Shown here: positions 1 to 8,525 of the stretch, piece after piece
How the letters are laid out: every line of letters begins with the position of its first letter
How positions within the stretch are numbered: the stretch's first letter is position 1
Assembly (NCBI RefSeq): GCF_938030685.1
Contig: NZ_CALHHX010000157.1
Location: forward strand, 1-23,929
DNA: 23,929 nt
Direction: 5' to 3'
Source of the DNA: an uncultured Campylobacter sp.
GTDB taxonomy: Bacteria; Campylobacterota; Campylobacteria; Campylobacterales; Campylobacteraceae
Translations under genes and position numbers: made by a program
Notes under the pieces: model-generated
What the model was told of the DNA's origin: nothing
Seen by the model: the letters and a program-made list of their open reading frames with translations, nothing else
Databases searched by the model: none

Positions 1-546
1 ATCAAATGCGGCTCGAACATGATCCGCCTGGGTAGAATTTTATACGCCTAGGCCCCGAGGTACGGGTTTTATCGCGCGAGCAAATTTTATACCACTTTCA
101 TTATACGGCGCGCTTGATTTGCCGCGCTAGCTAAATTCGGCGCTTGCCTCAACTATGAAATTCGGCGCGATAAAGCTAGCTCGATGTTAAATTCCAATCT
201 TCGATGAAATTTTGCGGCATAAATTTTATGTGACGCGATAATCGGTCGCACACGGCTCATGCTACCCTCTATGCAAGTTCGGCACCCTGCGATGATCGCG
301 TGGCGGCTCTACGCAATTCTATCGGTACTCTCGGTGCATGACGATACTCGGTCGCGCGTAAGCCTCATCGGCAAGCTCGGCCGCTCGTCGCGATATAAAA
401 TTTTGATGCGTAGGGCGCGACATAGTAAAATTTAAAGCGACGCGCCGATAGAGGGCACGCGGAAATTTTAAGCAGCGGTGCGGCAGCGAAGAATTTTATG
501 CAATAGCTCGCTAATGGACGGCGCGGCGCAAGAGGCTTAAAATAGC

Positions 547-690
547 GGTGCGTTAGTGTGTGACGAGACGGGCGCGGCGGCGGAAATTTTTGTAGCAGAT
601 AGTGCCGCGACGGGAAATTTTAAAGCGGCACGACTTGACCGATAAATCCTGGGCGTGAAATTTGGTGCAGCGTCTAGATCGTAAAATTTT
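547..690 (+). repeat. Degenerate dispersed repeat, copy A
   Basis: This segment aligns with 1063-1206. Both begin with ggtgcg(t/c)tag and both end in a (c)tagat...aaaatttt block. The best-matching part is 612-690 against 1125-1206, roughly three quarters identical by eye and including a shared AAATTTTAAAGCGGC core. The two copies are the same overall length (144 bases) with small compensating indels. Function unknown. Confidence 0.5.
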
Positions 691-1062
691 GGTGTGTTTC
701 GGCGGTATAAAATTTAAAACGCCTTAGCGGCATAAAATTTTAAAGCGACATAGTGCGGATCCAATCGATAAAATTTACACAGTGCCGAGGTTGTGAAATT
801 TAACCTTCTTCGCCGCTGCAAATTTAAAGCAACGGCAAACGTAGATCAGTTACGATGCCGATGACAGATGAAGCGAAGCCTGTGAAGCAGTATAAAATTT
901 AACCCGCTCCAGCGCCGCAAAATTTCAAAGCGGCAGCGCGGACAACGTGGCTAGGCGAGCGATGCAATGTTTGCGGAAACAGCGTTCGGCGGCGCGCGGG
1001 TAGAGACGTAGGCGGCGATAAATTTTAAGTGGCCGCAGGGCGGCGGAAGATTTTTGCGCGAC

Positions 1063-1206
1063 GGTGCGCTAGCGGGCAATGCGACGCGAAAAACATAGAG
1101 CGGCGGCGCGAGCGATGCGGCGGTGGGAAAATTTTAAAGCGGCGCGACTTTGGCGGATAAATTTTGGACGATGGAATTTCGCGCAGCATCTAGATTACAA
1201 AATTTT
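1063..1206 (+). repeat. Degenerate dispersed repeat, copy B
   Basis: Partner of the 547-690 segment, in direct orientation about 515 bases downstream. The shared core is the AAATTTTAAAGCGGC word followed by a (c)GCGACTT-like block and then (g)cagc(g/a)tctagat. It has diverged enough that it must be old or under weak constraint. Confidence 0.5.
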
Positions 1207-1365
1207 ATCTCATCCAAACGACATAAAATTTCAAGCCCGCACAAATCCCGCCTATACGACGCCGGTCCGCGCAGACGCCCGCCTACACCGACGAAAAACA
1301 CTCGCGCCGAAACCTATTCGCACGGCGTCCGCCCGCGCCAAAATCCCAATCCATGCGTGCTGCAT

Positions 1366-1385
1366 ATGAAATTTTAAAATTTCAT
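1366..1385. repeat. 20-bp perfect palindrome
   Basis: A perfect dyad with half site ATGAAATTTT and no spacer. It lies between the repeat-rich region and the AT-rich promoter region. It is AT-only apart from one G and one C, so it is not an obvious terminator. It contains two overlapping AAATTT words, the commonest hexamer type in this region. Confidence 0.6.
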
Positions 1386-1879
1386 CGCCCGCAAAGCCGC
1401 GCGATCCCCACTCTGAGATTGCGACCGACCTAAAGCCTGTATCTTACTCAAAATTCTATCCCTAATGCAAGGCCAACTCATTGCGCAAGCCCGCTCTCGC
1501 GCAAAATTCCGATCCTTGCGCGAACTGCAAAGCGGCGATCCTCACCCCTCACGCCGAGTGCCGAGTGCCGAAAAACGCAAGCCGTGCGATCAAAAATCGG
1601 CAAATCTCTACGGCAAAACCCCGTAAGCGGCGCAAATTTCTATTTTACCGCTCGATAAGACCGATATGGCGCCCCTCCGCATGCTCCTCGTCGCAAGGCT
1701 AGCCGCTCGTGCATTAGACGCACCCCTTTCCAAGCTTAAGTTTTCTACGTGCTCGCGCGATCCGTCCTTAAAATATCTTCTCGTCGCGCTTTACAGGTTT
1801 TGTTAAAATTTCGTTTATATAGCCCTCCAAATTTAAGCTTCTTTTAACATATATTGAATAAAATTCTTTTCATATATCG

Positions 1880-1896
1880 ATGCATTAAAAATGCAT
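1880..1896. promoter_or_regulatory. Inverted repeat upstream of TonB receptor (possible operator)
   Basis: ATGCATT - AAA - AATGCAT is a perfect 7-3-7 inverted repeat, 53 bases before the receptor start codon. A second, shorter dyad, GAAT-AAA-ATTC, lies at 1856-1866. A possible extended -10 (tgcgatatat) lies near 1913-1922. This is where a Fur-type operator would be expected for an iron-uptake gene, but neither dyad is a clear match to a Fur box, so the regulator is not assigned. Confidence 0.3.
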
Positions 1897-1949
1897 AAAA
1901 ATCAGATTTCTTGCGATATATCAAAATAATTTTATTCAAGGGAGTTTCG

Positions 1950-3948
1950 ATGAAAAAGAGCTGTCTGTTTGCCATCATAGCCGCCGTTGCGCTTCACGGC
2001 GAAATTTTTGATCTAGGCGAGATTGAAGTCACGTCGAAAATCGGCGATAAGGTCCAAGAAAGCGACACGAGCGTCGCGGTGATCGACGAAGAGAAGCTGA
2101 AGAAAAACGAGATCAAGCGTCTTTCGGAGGTCGCCGAGAGCACGCCGGGACTACAAATAAGCAAAGGCGGCGGCGGAAGAGCCGAGCAGACCTTCTACGT
2201 TCGCGGCTTTAACGCCAGAAGAGTGCCCGTCTTTATCGACGGTATCCCCGTTTATATCCCTTACGACGGCTATATCGATTACGGACCGATTTACGACGTT
2301 TGATCTGTCGCGCATCGTAATCTCCAAAGGCGCCAGCTCCGTGCTTTACGGACCGAACACTATGGGCGGCGCGATAAATCTGATCACCAAAAAGCCTAGC
2401 AAAGAGCTTGAGGGCGAGATCGGTTATGGAGTTGAAAGCGGCAAAAGCGGCAAAACTATCGGCAACAACGTAGATTTTAGCGTCGGTACTAAGCAAAATT
2501 TATTCTACGCGCAAGTAAGCGGAAGCTTTTTTGAAGACAGAGGCCAGCAGCTTTCGTCTAAATTTCGCATGCCTATAAACAAAGATGAAGACGGCGGCAG
2601 ACGCGATAACTCTATCCAAAGAGACAAAAAAATCGGACTTAAAGTGGGTCTTACGCCGAACGAAACCGACGAATACGCCATCAGCTATATCAATCAAAAA
2701 GGCAGAAAACAGGCCCCTCGTTATGCGGGTCGCTATTTGGATTGGAGTAGATATTGGGATTGGCCTATGTGGGATAAACAAAGCCTCTACTTCCTCTCTC
2801 ATACGCAAATTGCGGGTAGCTTATACGTAAATACGAAAGCGTATTACGATCAATTCAAAAACGATCTGCGATCATTCGACGACAAAACCTATAGCACACA
2901 AAGAACGAGACGCGCATTTAACAGCCACTATCGAGACCACTCCTACGGCGCGGGCGCGGAGATCGGAGGCGACGTCGTAGAGCAAGATACACTCAAATTT
3001 GCGCTCAATTATAAATTTGACGAGCATAAAGAGCATAACGACGGCGAGCCGATCCAAACGACCCAGGACGCTATGTATAGCTTCGCTTTGGAAAATACGT
3101 ATAAATTTACTGATTATAACAAACTCATTTTAGGCATCGATTATGACATTAGAGATTCGAAAAAGGCTGAAAAATACGGCGCTATTCTAGCCAATAGACC
3201 GCATTTTTACAGCTTCCCCGATCTGAAAAAAGAAACGGCCTTCAATTATCAGGCGATATTTAAACAAAGCTTCGACGGCAACGACGAGCTTAGCTTAAGC
3301 TACGCAAAAAAGACCTATTTTCCGAGCATGAAAGACAGATATAGCGAAAGATTTGGCCGAACCTTCGCAAACCCAGCGCTTCGTCCAGAGGTAGCAAACC
3401 ACTACGAAATAGATTATCAAAGGATGTTCGGCGATACGCTAAGGCTCGAAACGGCGGTATTTTATTCAAAGATCAAAGACGCATTCGGGCTTAGAAAAGA
3501 GACGCGAAACGGTCAAACTAGAGATATGATCGTAAATATCGATAGATCAACGCACAAAGGCTTTGAGTTTAGCACGGGATATTTTGCGACGAAAGACCTT
3601 GAGATAGGTGGTAATTACTCCTATCTTATAGTTAAGAGCAATAGTAGCGACGCTAGAGTGTATGATTTACCGAAGCACAAAGCCTTTTTATACGCAGACT
3701 ATAAAATCACGCCTAAGCTATCTGCTTATGTGTCGCAATATATCTCATCCGGCAAATACGTTCTGTCTTCGGAAGAGACCAGACTGGCGGGCTTTGGCGT
3801 TACAAATTTAAAGCTCACGTACGAGCCGATCGAAAACTTAAGTCTAGAGGCGGGAGTATCGAATCTGTTTGATAAAAACTACGAATACGACGAAGGCTAT
3901 CCTGAGGAGGGTCGCGTATTTTTCTCAAACATTAGATATAAATTTTAA
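1950..3948 (+). pseudogene. TonB-dependent outer-membrane receptor, frameshifted
   Basis: Outer-membrane gated porin for ferric-siderophore, heme or another metal chelate, energised by TonB. The start is ATG 1950, with ribosome binding site AAGGGAG at 1938-1944 and a signal peptide (MKKSCLFAIIAAVALHG). The upstream in-frame ATG at 1911 would spoil the signal. A TonB-box-like EIEVTSK follows, then a plug domain (STPGLQISKGGGG, YVRGFNARRVPVFIDGIPVY). At 2286-2287 there is one base too many (ggaccga): the frame ends at TGA 2301-2303, while removing one C restores DYGRFTTFDLSRIVISKGAS. The protein then continues through SSVLYGPNTMGGAINLITKKP and the 22-strand barrel to a terminal aromatic (NIRYKF). 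The repaired length is about 665 residues, normal for the family. The substrate cannot be read from sequence; the downstream FecCD-type transporter supports a chelate. It could be a true pseudogene or a sequencing error. Confidence 0.9.
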
Positions 3949-3993
3949 TTCAGGTTTAAACGGCGGCGGCATTTAGCCTTTTCATTGAACTCC

Positions 3994-4038
3994 GCGGGCG
4001 AGCGGTTTTGAGCCTCATCTCATACCGCCCGCCTGTTT
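3994..4038 (+). terminator. Possible terminator after TonB receptor
   Basis: GCGGGCG (3994-4000) pairs with CGCCCGC (4026-4032). The stem extends by GGT/ACC after a three-base bulge, and TGTTTT follows. It lies about 45 bases after the receptor stop codon. The loop is long and the T tract short, so it is only a candidate. Confidence 0.35.
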
Positions 4039-4095
4039 TAAATTTAAACCCTAAATTTTAAAATCCTAAATTTAGCCAGACATTCTAAAATCACC

Positions 4096-4121
4096 GCCGC
4101 TAAATTTTAAAATTTAGCGGC
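4096..4121. repeat. 26-bp perfect palindrome between receptor and binding-protein genes
   Basis: Half site GCCGCTAAATTTT followed directly by its reverse complement, with no mismatch over 26 bases. GC ends flank an AAATTT core, the same composition as many words in 1-1400. No T tract follows on either strand, so a simple intrinsic terminator is unlikely. It lies about 45 bases before the -10 of the next gene. Confidence 0.7.
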
Positions 4122-4165
4122 TAAATAGGCGTCTAGCGAAGATAAATCTATTTTAAAATTTCTTT

Positions 4166-4174
4166 TGCTATACT
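4166..4174 (+). promoter_or_regulatory. Extended -10 promoter of the binding-protein operon
   Basis: TGCTATACT matches an extended -10 (TGnTATAAT) with one mismatch. It would start transcription near 4181, about 25 bases before the GTG start. No good -35 is visible, as is common in Campylobacter. It suggests the periplasmic/inner-membrane part of the uptake system can be transcribed separately from the receptor. Confidence 0.45.
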
Positions 4175-4205
4175 TGCTAAATCAAAAATTTTAAAAGGAA
4201 AAACG

Positions 4206-5255
4206 GTGAAAAAAATATTTCTATTTCTCTGCGCCGCGAGTATGCTTTTTGCTCTGAGCGAGGCGCAGATCAAAGACTACATCGCCCAAAACAGCGAAAA
4301 CATAGGCCAGCTGCAAGGCACTCCGTCTAAAATTTACGCGAGCTCGCCGCCGCTTTTATATATGCTTTACGCGCTTGATCCCGCTAAAATCAGCGGCACG
4401 AATTTCGAATGGAACGACTACGAGCGGCCTTACGTCAAAAAAGAGGTGCAAGAGCAGCCCGTCGTGGGCGGCTTTTTCGGTCAGGGTAAAATTCCAAACG
4501 TCGAGATGCTGCTACGCCTAAACCCCGAGCTCATCCTCGTAAACGCAAGCTCACGCAACACCAAAAAGATGAGCGAAGTTTTCGGCTCTATCAAAAAACC
4601 GATGCTCTATCTAAGCGCGACGAAGCTCGAGGATTATCTGGACGGGTTTGAAATTTTAGGCGAAGTGACGGGTAAGCAGGAGCGCGCCGCACGTCTCGTA
4701 AACTACGCGCGCGAGTCGTTAAATTTAACCGCGCAGATCGAGGAGTACATCAAACAAAACGGCCTAAAAAGGGCACGAATTTACTACGCGCAGGGAAGCG
4801 ACGGGCTAGCCACCGAGTGCGAGGGCTCGTGGCACGGGGCGTTAATCGAGCGAGCCGGTGCGCAGAACGTGCATAAATGCTCCGAGGATCCAAACGCCAA
4901 ATCCTTCGGGCGCGTAAAGATCAGCTTCGAACAGCTCGTTAAATACGACCCGGACGTCATCCTCGTCTACGAAAAAGAGCTGTTTGATAAAATTTACGGC
5001 GATCCGAAGTGGCAGCTGCTAAGCGCGGTGAAAAACAAAAAGGCTTATTATATCCCGCGCGAGCCATTTTCGTGGTTTGACCGTCCGCCTTCGTTTATGA
5101 GGTTTTTGGGGCTAAAATGGCTCATAAACTTAACCTATCCCGAAGCGTTTAAATTTGACATGGTCCGCGAGACGCGCGAGTTTTACAAGCTATTTTTGGA
5201 TATTGAGCTCACAGACGAGCAAATTTATAAAATTTTAGGACGGGGCGCCGAGTGA
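4206..5255 (+). CDS. Periplasmic iron-chelate/metal substrate-binding protein
   Basis: Captures a chelate in the periplasm and delivers it to the FecCD-type permease encoded next. The GTG start is preceded by AAAAGGA about 7 bases upstream and followed by a signal peptide (MKKIFLFLCAASMLFALSEA). There is no lipobox cysteine at a clear cleavage position, so it is probably soluble. The 349 residues fit the helical-backbone metal receptor family (FepB/BtuF type): GGFFGQGKIPNVEMLLRLNP and ELILVN near residues 95-120, then GEVTGKQERAARL before the linker helix. The second lobe carries SWHGALIERAGAQNV, QLVKYDPDVILVYE and a conserved WQLLSAVKNKKAYYIP. The permease start follows 10 bases after the stop, so they form one operon. 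The exact ligand is unknown; siderophore, heme or B12-like are the family options. Confidence 0.9.
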   Translation: MKKIFLFLCAASMLFALSEAQIKDYIAQNSENIGQLQGTPSKIYASSPPLLYMLYALDPAKISGTNFEWNDYERPYVKKEVQEQPVVGGFFGQGKIPNVEMLLRLNPELILVNASSRNTKKMSEVFGSIKKPMLYLSATKLEDYLDGFEILGEVTGKQERAARLVNYARESLNLTAQIEEYIKQNGLKRARIYYAQGSDGLATECEGSWHGALIERAGAQNVHKCSEDPNAKSFGRVKISFEQLVKYDPDVILVYEKELFDKIYGDPKWQLLSAVKNKKAYYIPREPFSWFDRPPSFMRFLGLKWLINLTYPEAFKFDMVRETREFYKLFLDIELTDEQIYKILGRGAE

Positions 5256-5265
5256 GTAAAGAAAA

Positions 5266-6267
5266 ATGAGTAAAAGGGCGTTTGCGTTTTTAGCCCTGCT
5301 GCTGGCGCTTTGCGTCGCGGGCTCGCTGCTGCTGGGCAAATACGGCTTTGGCGCAGAGGACTACGCGCGCTACGTCACGGCGCTGCTGCGGGGTGAAAGT
5401 TTAAAAGATTTCGAGGTCATGCACACGCTCCTGCTCGAGATCCGCCTGCCGCGCATACTTGCCTGCGTACTCATCGGCGCGAGCCTCGCGATCAGCGGCG
5501 CGGCGTATCAGGCGATGTTTGTTAACCCGCTCGTTAGCCCCTCGATCCTGGGCGTTCTAAGCGGCGCGGGCTTTGGCGCAGCGGTGGGGATGTTTTTCAA
5601 ATTTAACGAATATCTCATCCAGCTTAGCACTTTTAGCTTCGGCTTTCTTGCCGTGGCCGTGGCGCTCGGCATCTCGGCGCTGTATTCGCGCAGCGGTAGC
5701 GTCATCGTGCTGGTGCTGGGCGGCGTCATCAGCGGCTCGCTCTTTACCTCGTTACTCTCGGTGCTAAAATATGCCGCAGACCCGAACGACGCGCTTCCTG
5801 CGATCACCTATTTTTTGATGGGAAGCCTCGGCTTTGCGTCTAAGAGCTTTATTCAAATTTCGATCCTGCCGATGTGCGCGGGCATTTTGCTGCTAGCGCT
5901 TAGCGGCAAGTACCTAAACGCGCTAAGCCTTGGCGAAGAGGAGGCAAAGAGCCTGGGCGTAAACACGACGCAGGTTAAAATTTTCATCATCCTAGTTGCC
6001 ACCTTCGTTAGCGCGCTTAGCGTGACGATCGCGGGCATCATCGGCTGGATCGGGCTTATCGTGCCGCACATCGCGCGCTTTATCTTCGGCGCCGACAACC
6101 GCGCGGTGCTAGCTAGCTCGGCGATGATCGGCGCGATTTTTCTGCTCTTTTGCGACAGCTTCTCGCGGCTCATCTTTACCTTTGAGATCCCCATCGGCAT
6201 CGTAACCTCGCTATTTGGCATCCCGATGTTTATCATCGTGCTTCGCCGCGCCAAGAGGAGCTTTTGA
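5266..6267 (+). CDS. FecCD-family ABC transporter permease
   Basis: Inner-membrane channel of a chelate importer, working as a dimer with the ATPase downstream. The 333 residues are typical for the family, with about 9-10 hydrophobic segments. Hallmarks are RLPRILACVLIGASLAISGA followed by YQAMFVNPLVSPSILG (about residues 64-100), which is the classical FecCD N-terminal signature. Near residues 255-275 it has AGIIGWIGLIVPHIARFIFG, which contacts the nucleotide-binding domain. The start ATG at 5266 has only a weak AAAGAAA ribosome site, consistent with translation coupled to the binding protein 10 bases upstream. Its stop TGA overlaps the ATG of the ATPase (TGATG at 6265-6269). Transport specificity is not readable from this subunit. 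Confidence 0.95.
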   Translation: MSKRAFAFLALLLALCVAGSLLLGKYGFGAEDYARYVTALLRGESLKDFEVMHTLLLEIRLPRILACVLIGASLAISGAAYQAMFVNPLVSPSILGVLSGAGFGAAVGMFFKFNEYLIQLSTFSFGFLAVAVALGISALYSRSGSVIVLVLGGVISGSLFTSLLSVLKYAADPNDALPAITYFLMGSLGFASKSFIQISILPMCAGILLLALSGKYLNALSLGEEEAKSLGVNTTQVKIFIILVATFVSALSVTIAGIIGWIGLIVPHIARFIFGADNRAVLASSAMIGAIFLLFCDSFSRLIFTFEIPIGIVTSLFGIPMFIIVLRRAKRSF

Positions 6268-7012
6268 TGCGAGAAAATTTGATAGAAGTGCGAATTTACG
6301 CTTTGCTTACCAGGGCAAGCCCGTACTAAAGGGCATCAGCTTTGACGTCGCGACGGGCGATACGCTAAGCATCCTAGGCGCCAACGGCAGCGGCAAAAGC
6401 ACTCTGCTTCGCATAATGCTCGGATTTTTAAAATTTGAGGGCGAGGTGCTAATCTGCGGCAAAAGCGTGCGCGACTACGGCAAAAAGGGGCTCGCCTCTC
6501 TCGTCGCCTACGTGCCGCAGACGCACGCGCCGTCGTATGACTACAGCGTCTTTGACATCGCTCTGATGGGCGCGCTGTGCAGGACGCCGCTGTTTTCTAG
6601 CTTTAGCGCGGCGGATAAAAAGCTAGCAGAGCAGGCGCTGGAAAAGATGGGCATCGCGCATCTAAAAAATGCGCCATATACGAGGGTTAGCGGCGGCGAG
6701 CGGCGGCTCGCGTATATCGCGCGCACGCTGGTTCAGGGCGCGAAAGTGATCTTTATGGACGAGCCGACAAATGGGCTGGATTTTGGCAATCAGATCAAAC
6801 TGCTCGAGATGATAAAAGCGCTGGGAGATGAGGGCTACACCTTCGTGCAGACGACGCACTACCCGCGGCATGCAAAATTCGTTTCAAGCTTGACGCTGTT
6901 TATAAAAGACGGCGAAATTTTAGCTTTCGGGCGCAGCGAGCAGCTCATAAACGCCGAAAATATCGATAAAATCTACGGCATAAACTACGAAAGATATGAG
7001 GATAGATTATAA
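6267..7012 (+). pseudogene. FecE-type ABC transporter ATPase, frameshifted near the start
   Basis: Cytoplasmic ATPase that powers the FecCD permease. All core motifs are present: Walker A GANGSGKST (6377-6403), Q-loop region YVPQTHAPSYDY, signature VSGGERR (about 6686), Walker B VIFMDEPTNGLD (about 6746) and an H-loop His in QTTHYPRHAKF. The natural start is the ATG at 6267, overlapping the permease stop and giving MRENLIEVR. That frame ends at a TAA about 60 bases on, while the ATPase continues in another frame as NLRFAYQGKPVLKG. One A is missing from cga(a)attt near 6291-6293; adding it gives MRENLIEVRNLRFAYQGKP, a normal opening. An alternative start at 6215 within the permease gives an unrelated N-terminus and is not credible. 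Repaired length is about 248 residues. Real mutation or homopolymer error cannot be separated here. Confidence 0.88.
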
Positions 7013-7195
7013 ATTTTACGAGCACGTAGCGCCGTTAAATTTAGCCGAACTAGGGTAAAATTGCGCGCATAGAAGAACTTCTCGGCGACAAAACGGTGCG
7101 CAGATAAGACGCCAAGCTTGCGGATCACGGCTGCGGCAATGTAAGCAGCAAACCGAATTGCTAGCGAGCAAAACGTCCAAATTTAAAGGAAAATC

Positions 7196-7879
7196 ATGAC
7201 TCCGCGCGAGATATTTTTAAACGGCTGCAATGAGATCGCGGCAAATTTTGCGTACTTCAAGCCCACGCAAAAGGGGCAAAAACTAACGAAGCTTGCAAGC
7301 GACAAGGAGATTTTATTTGAAATTTATTTTCGCTCCAGCATGCGCAATTACTCCGGCAGCGTGAGCATCCTGCCGCAGATCGCGATCTACTGCAAGCGCC
7401 TAAAAAAGCTAATGCAAGAGGAGCTGTCCTACTCAACCGATCTTGTTTTCGTATCGCAGCTGGGCTATCTCACGCCGCGCAAACAGTTTCGCGACTGGCA
7501 GCTCGCGGGCGCTAGCTTCGAGCCTAGCGTTCGCGAGATTAGCGCGGCTATCAAAGACTACGCGCTGCCTATTTTTGAGCTTTTTGAGGACAAACAAAAG
7601 GCGGTGGAGTTTATGACGCAATGTGGGGCTAAATTTAACAAAAATCTAAGCGCCTTCGATCTGCGCCCGATCTACTTTGTATATTATTTCGGCGGCAAGG
7701 ACGCGGCGGAGGCGTTTTTCAACATCTGCCTAAGCGATTGCACCTACAAAGGGCGGTTTTATAAGCTTTACGAGGAGCTTGCAAACGGCGCGGAGGCGGA
7801 TTTTAGCAGAAGTTCGTTTTGGAGCGATACGGAGGCGAAATTTGCATTTTTAAAAGGACTTAGAATTTTAAATGGCTGA
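7196..7879 (+). CDS. Uncharacterised soluble protein
   Basis: The 227-residue product has no signal peptide or membrane segment. The start ATG is preceded by AAAGGA about 6 bases upstream. The first third (FKPTQKGQKLTKLASDKEIL then FEIYFRSSMRNYSGSVSILP) alternates beta-like and charged residues. The middle has QLGYLTPRKQFRDWQLAG and SAAIKDYALPIFELF. I recall similar hypothetical proteins in other bacteria but no assigned function. Its stop overlaps the next gene by 8 bases, so the two are translated together. It starts 183 bases after the iron-uptake ATPase, which is not enough to place it in that pathway. Confidence 0.8.
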   Translation: MTPREIFLNGCNEIAANFAYFKPTQKGQKLTKLASDKEILFEIYFRSSMRNYSGSVSILPQIAIYCKRLKKLMQEELSYSTDLVFVSQLGYLTPRKQFRDWQLAGASFEPSVREISAAIKDYALPIFELFEDKQKAVEFMTQCGAKFNKNLSAFDLRPIYFVYYFGGKDAAEAFFNICLSDCTYKGRFYKLYEELANGAEADFSRSSFWSDTEAKFAFLKGLRILNG

Positions 7880-8396
7880 AATTTTAATTCAAATTTTAAT
7901 CGTAATTTTTAGCGTTTTGCTTCTGGGCGGGATTATTTGGGCGCTTTTTTGGCGCAACCCTCGCAAGCTTAGCTCGCGCGAGCTAGCCGCGATAGATGGG
8001 ATAAGCGAGGTAAAAAGGCTTTCCGTGCGACCGTTTCTGTTTTGGCTGGAGCGGTTTTTCATTTCGCGTGAGAGCCTTTGGTTCGATCAGGATTTCATCT
8101 ACGTTTTTAGCAGGCAGAAGCTCGCGGCGAGGTATAAATTTGAGCAAATTTTAGAGCTTGAAGTCACAAAAATACGGATAAATCATGCTAGGATTTGGCG
8201 GATCCGCTTTGCAGGCGGCGCGAGCGAACTTGAACGCAGCAGCGCGGACAAACCCGAGCAAGACGGCGCGAGCGAGTATAAATTTGTGCCCGCCGCTTCG
8301 ATTTTTACGCCGAACTTTAAAGAATTTTTGCAAATTTTACGCGAGAAAAACCGCAGTGCGATCAAGACGGAGCCGAGATTTTGGGAGACCGTTTAG
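7872..8396 (+). CDS. Uncharacterised protein with one N-terminal membrane helix
   Basis: The 174-residue product begins with one hydrophobic helix (ILIQILIVIFSVLLLGGIIW, residues 4-23) followed by a basic stretch (RNPRKLSSREL). It would be anchored in the inner membrane with its C-terminal domain probably in the cytoplasm. That domain is rich in beta-type segments (SLWFDQDFIYVFSRQKLAAR, RIWRIRFAGG), somewhat like PH-type domains, but I do not recognise a family. The ATG overlaps the last 8 bases of the preceding gene and has no strong ribosome site of its own (AAAAGGAC about 11 bases upstream). This indicates coupling with the 7196 gene and probably a shared role. Confidence 0.75.
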   Translation: MAEILIQILIVIFSVLLLGGIIWALFWRNPRKLSSRELAAIDGISEVKRLSVRPFLFWLERFFISRESLWFDQDFIYVFSRQKLAARYKFEQILELEVTKIRINHARIWRIRFAGGASELERSSADKPEQDGASEYKFVPAASIFTPNFKEFLQILREKNRSAIKTEPRFWETV

Positions 8397-8525
8397 CGCG
8401 GCAGAATTTTACAAAACAGATTTGCAAAAAATATAGAAAAGGTGCGGAGTTTTTGAGCAAGATCACTGCAAAGGTGGAAGCTGCATGCAAAACAGCAAGA
8501 GGCAACAAATAGATAAGGGGGCAAA

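Larger units (their letters stand above)
1..1899. other. Gene-free, repeat-rich intergenic region
   Basis: I see no credible gene in this stretch on either strand. The open frames present (for example 1079-1369 and 1481-1702, plus strand) are Arg/Ala-rich, lack a ribosome binding site and resemble no family I know. The region alternates GC-rich blocks (gcggc, gcgcgg) with AT words of the type AAATTT / AAAATTTTAAA every 30-60 bases. I count about two dozen AAATTT words in the first 1.4 kb. Two longer segments are degenerate copies of each other (547-690 and 1063-1206). The composition becomes AT-rich after about 1790, where the promoter region of the TonB receptor begins. It could be decayed coding DNA or a genuinely expanding intergenic repeat; neither can be shown here. 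Confidence 0.6.

Noticed and set aside
1..1400. CRISPR array from the regular AAATTT spacing
   Set aside because: The recurring words are too short, the spacing is irregular and there are no conserved repeats of 25-40 bases or cas genes.
1079..1702. Plus-strand open frames in the first 1.9 kb (1079-1369, 1150-1377, 1481-1702)
   Set aside because: Arg/Ala/Pro-rich, overlapping in different frames, no ribosome site and no recognisable protein pattern; they are a by-product of GC-rich repeats.
1840..1949. Fur box upstream of the TonB receptor
   Set aside because: The region is AT-rich with two dyads, but neither matches a Fur consensus convincingly, so only an unspecified inverted repeat is reported.
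6215..6267. Start of the ABC ATPase at 6215 inside the permease gene
   Set aside because: It would give an N-terminus unlike any ABC protein and a 52-base overlap. The ATG overlapping the permease stop, with one base restored, gives the normal beginning.
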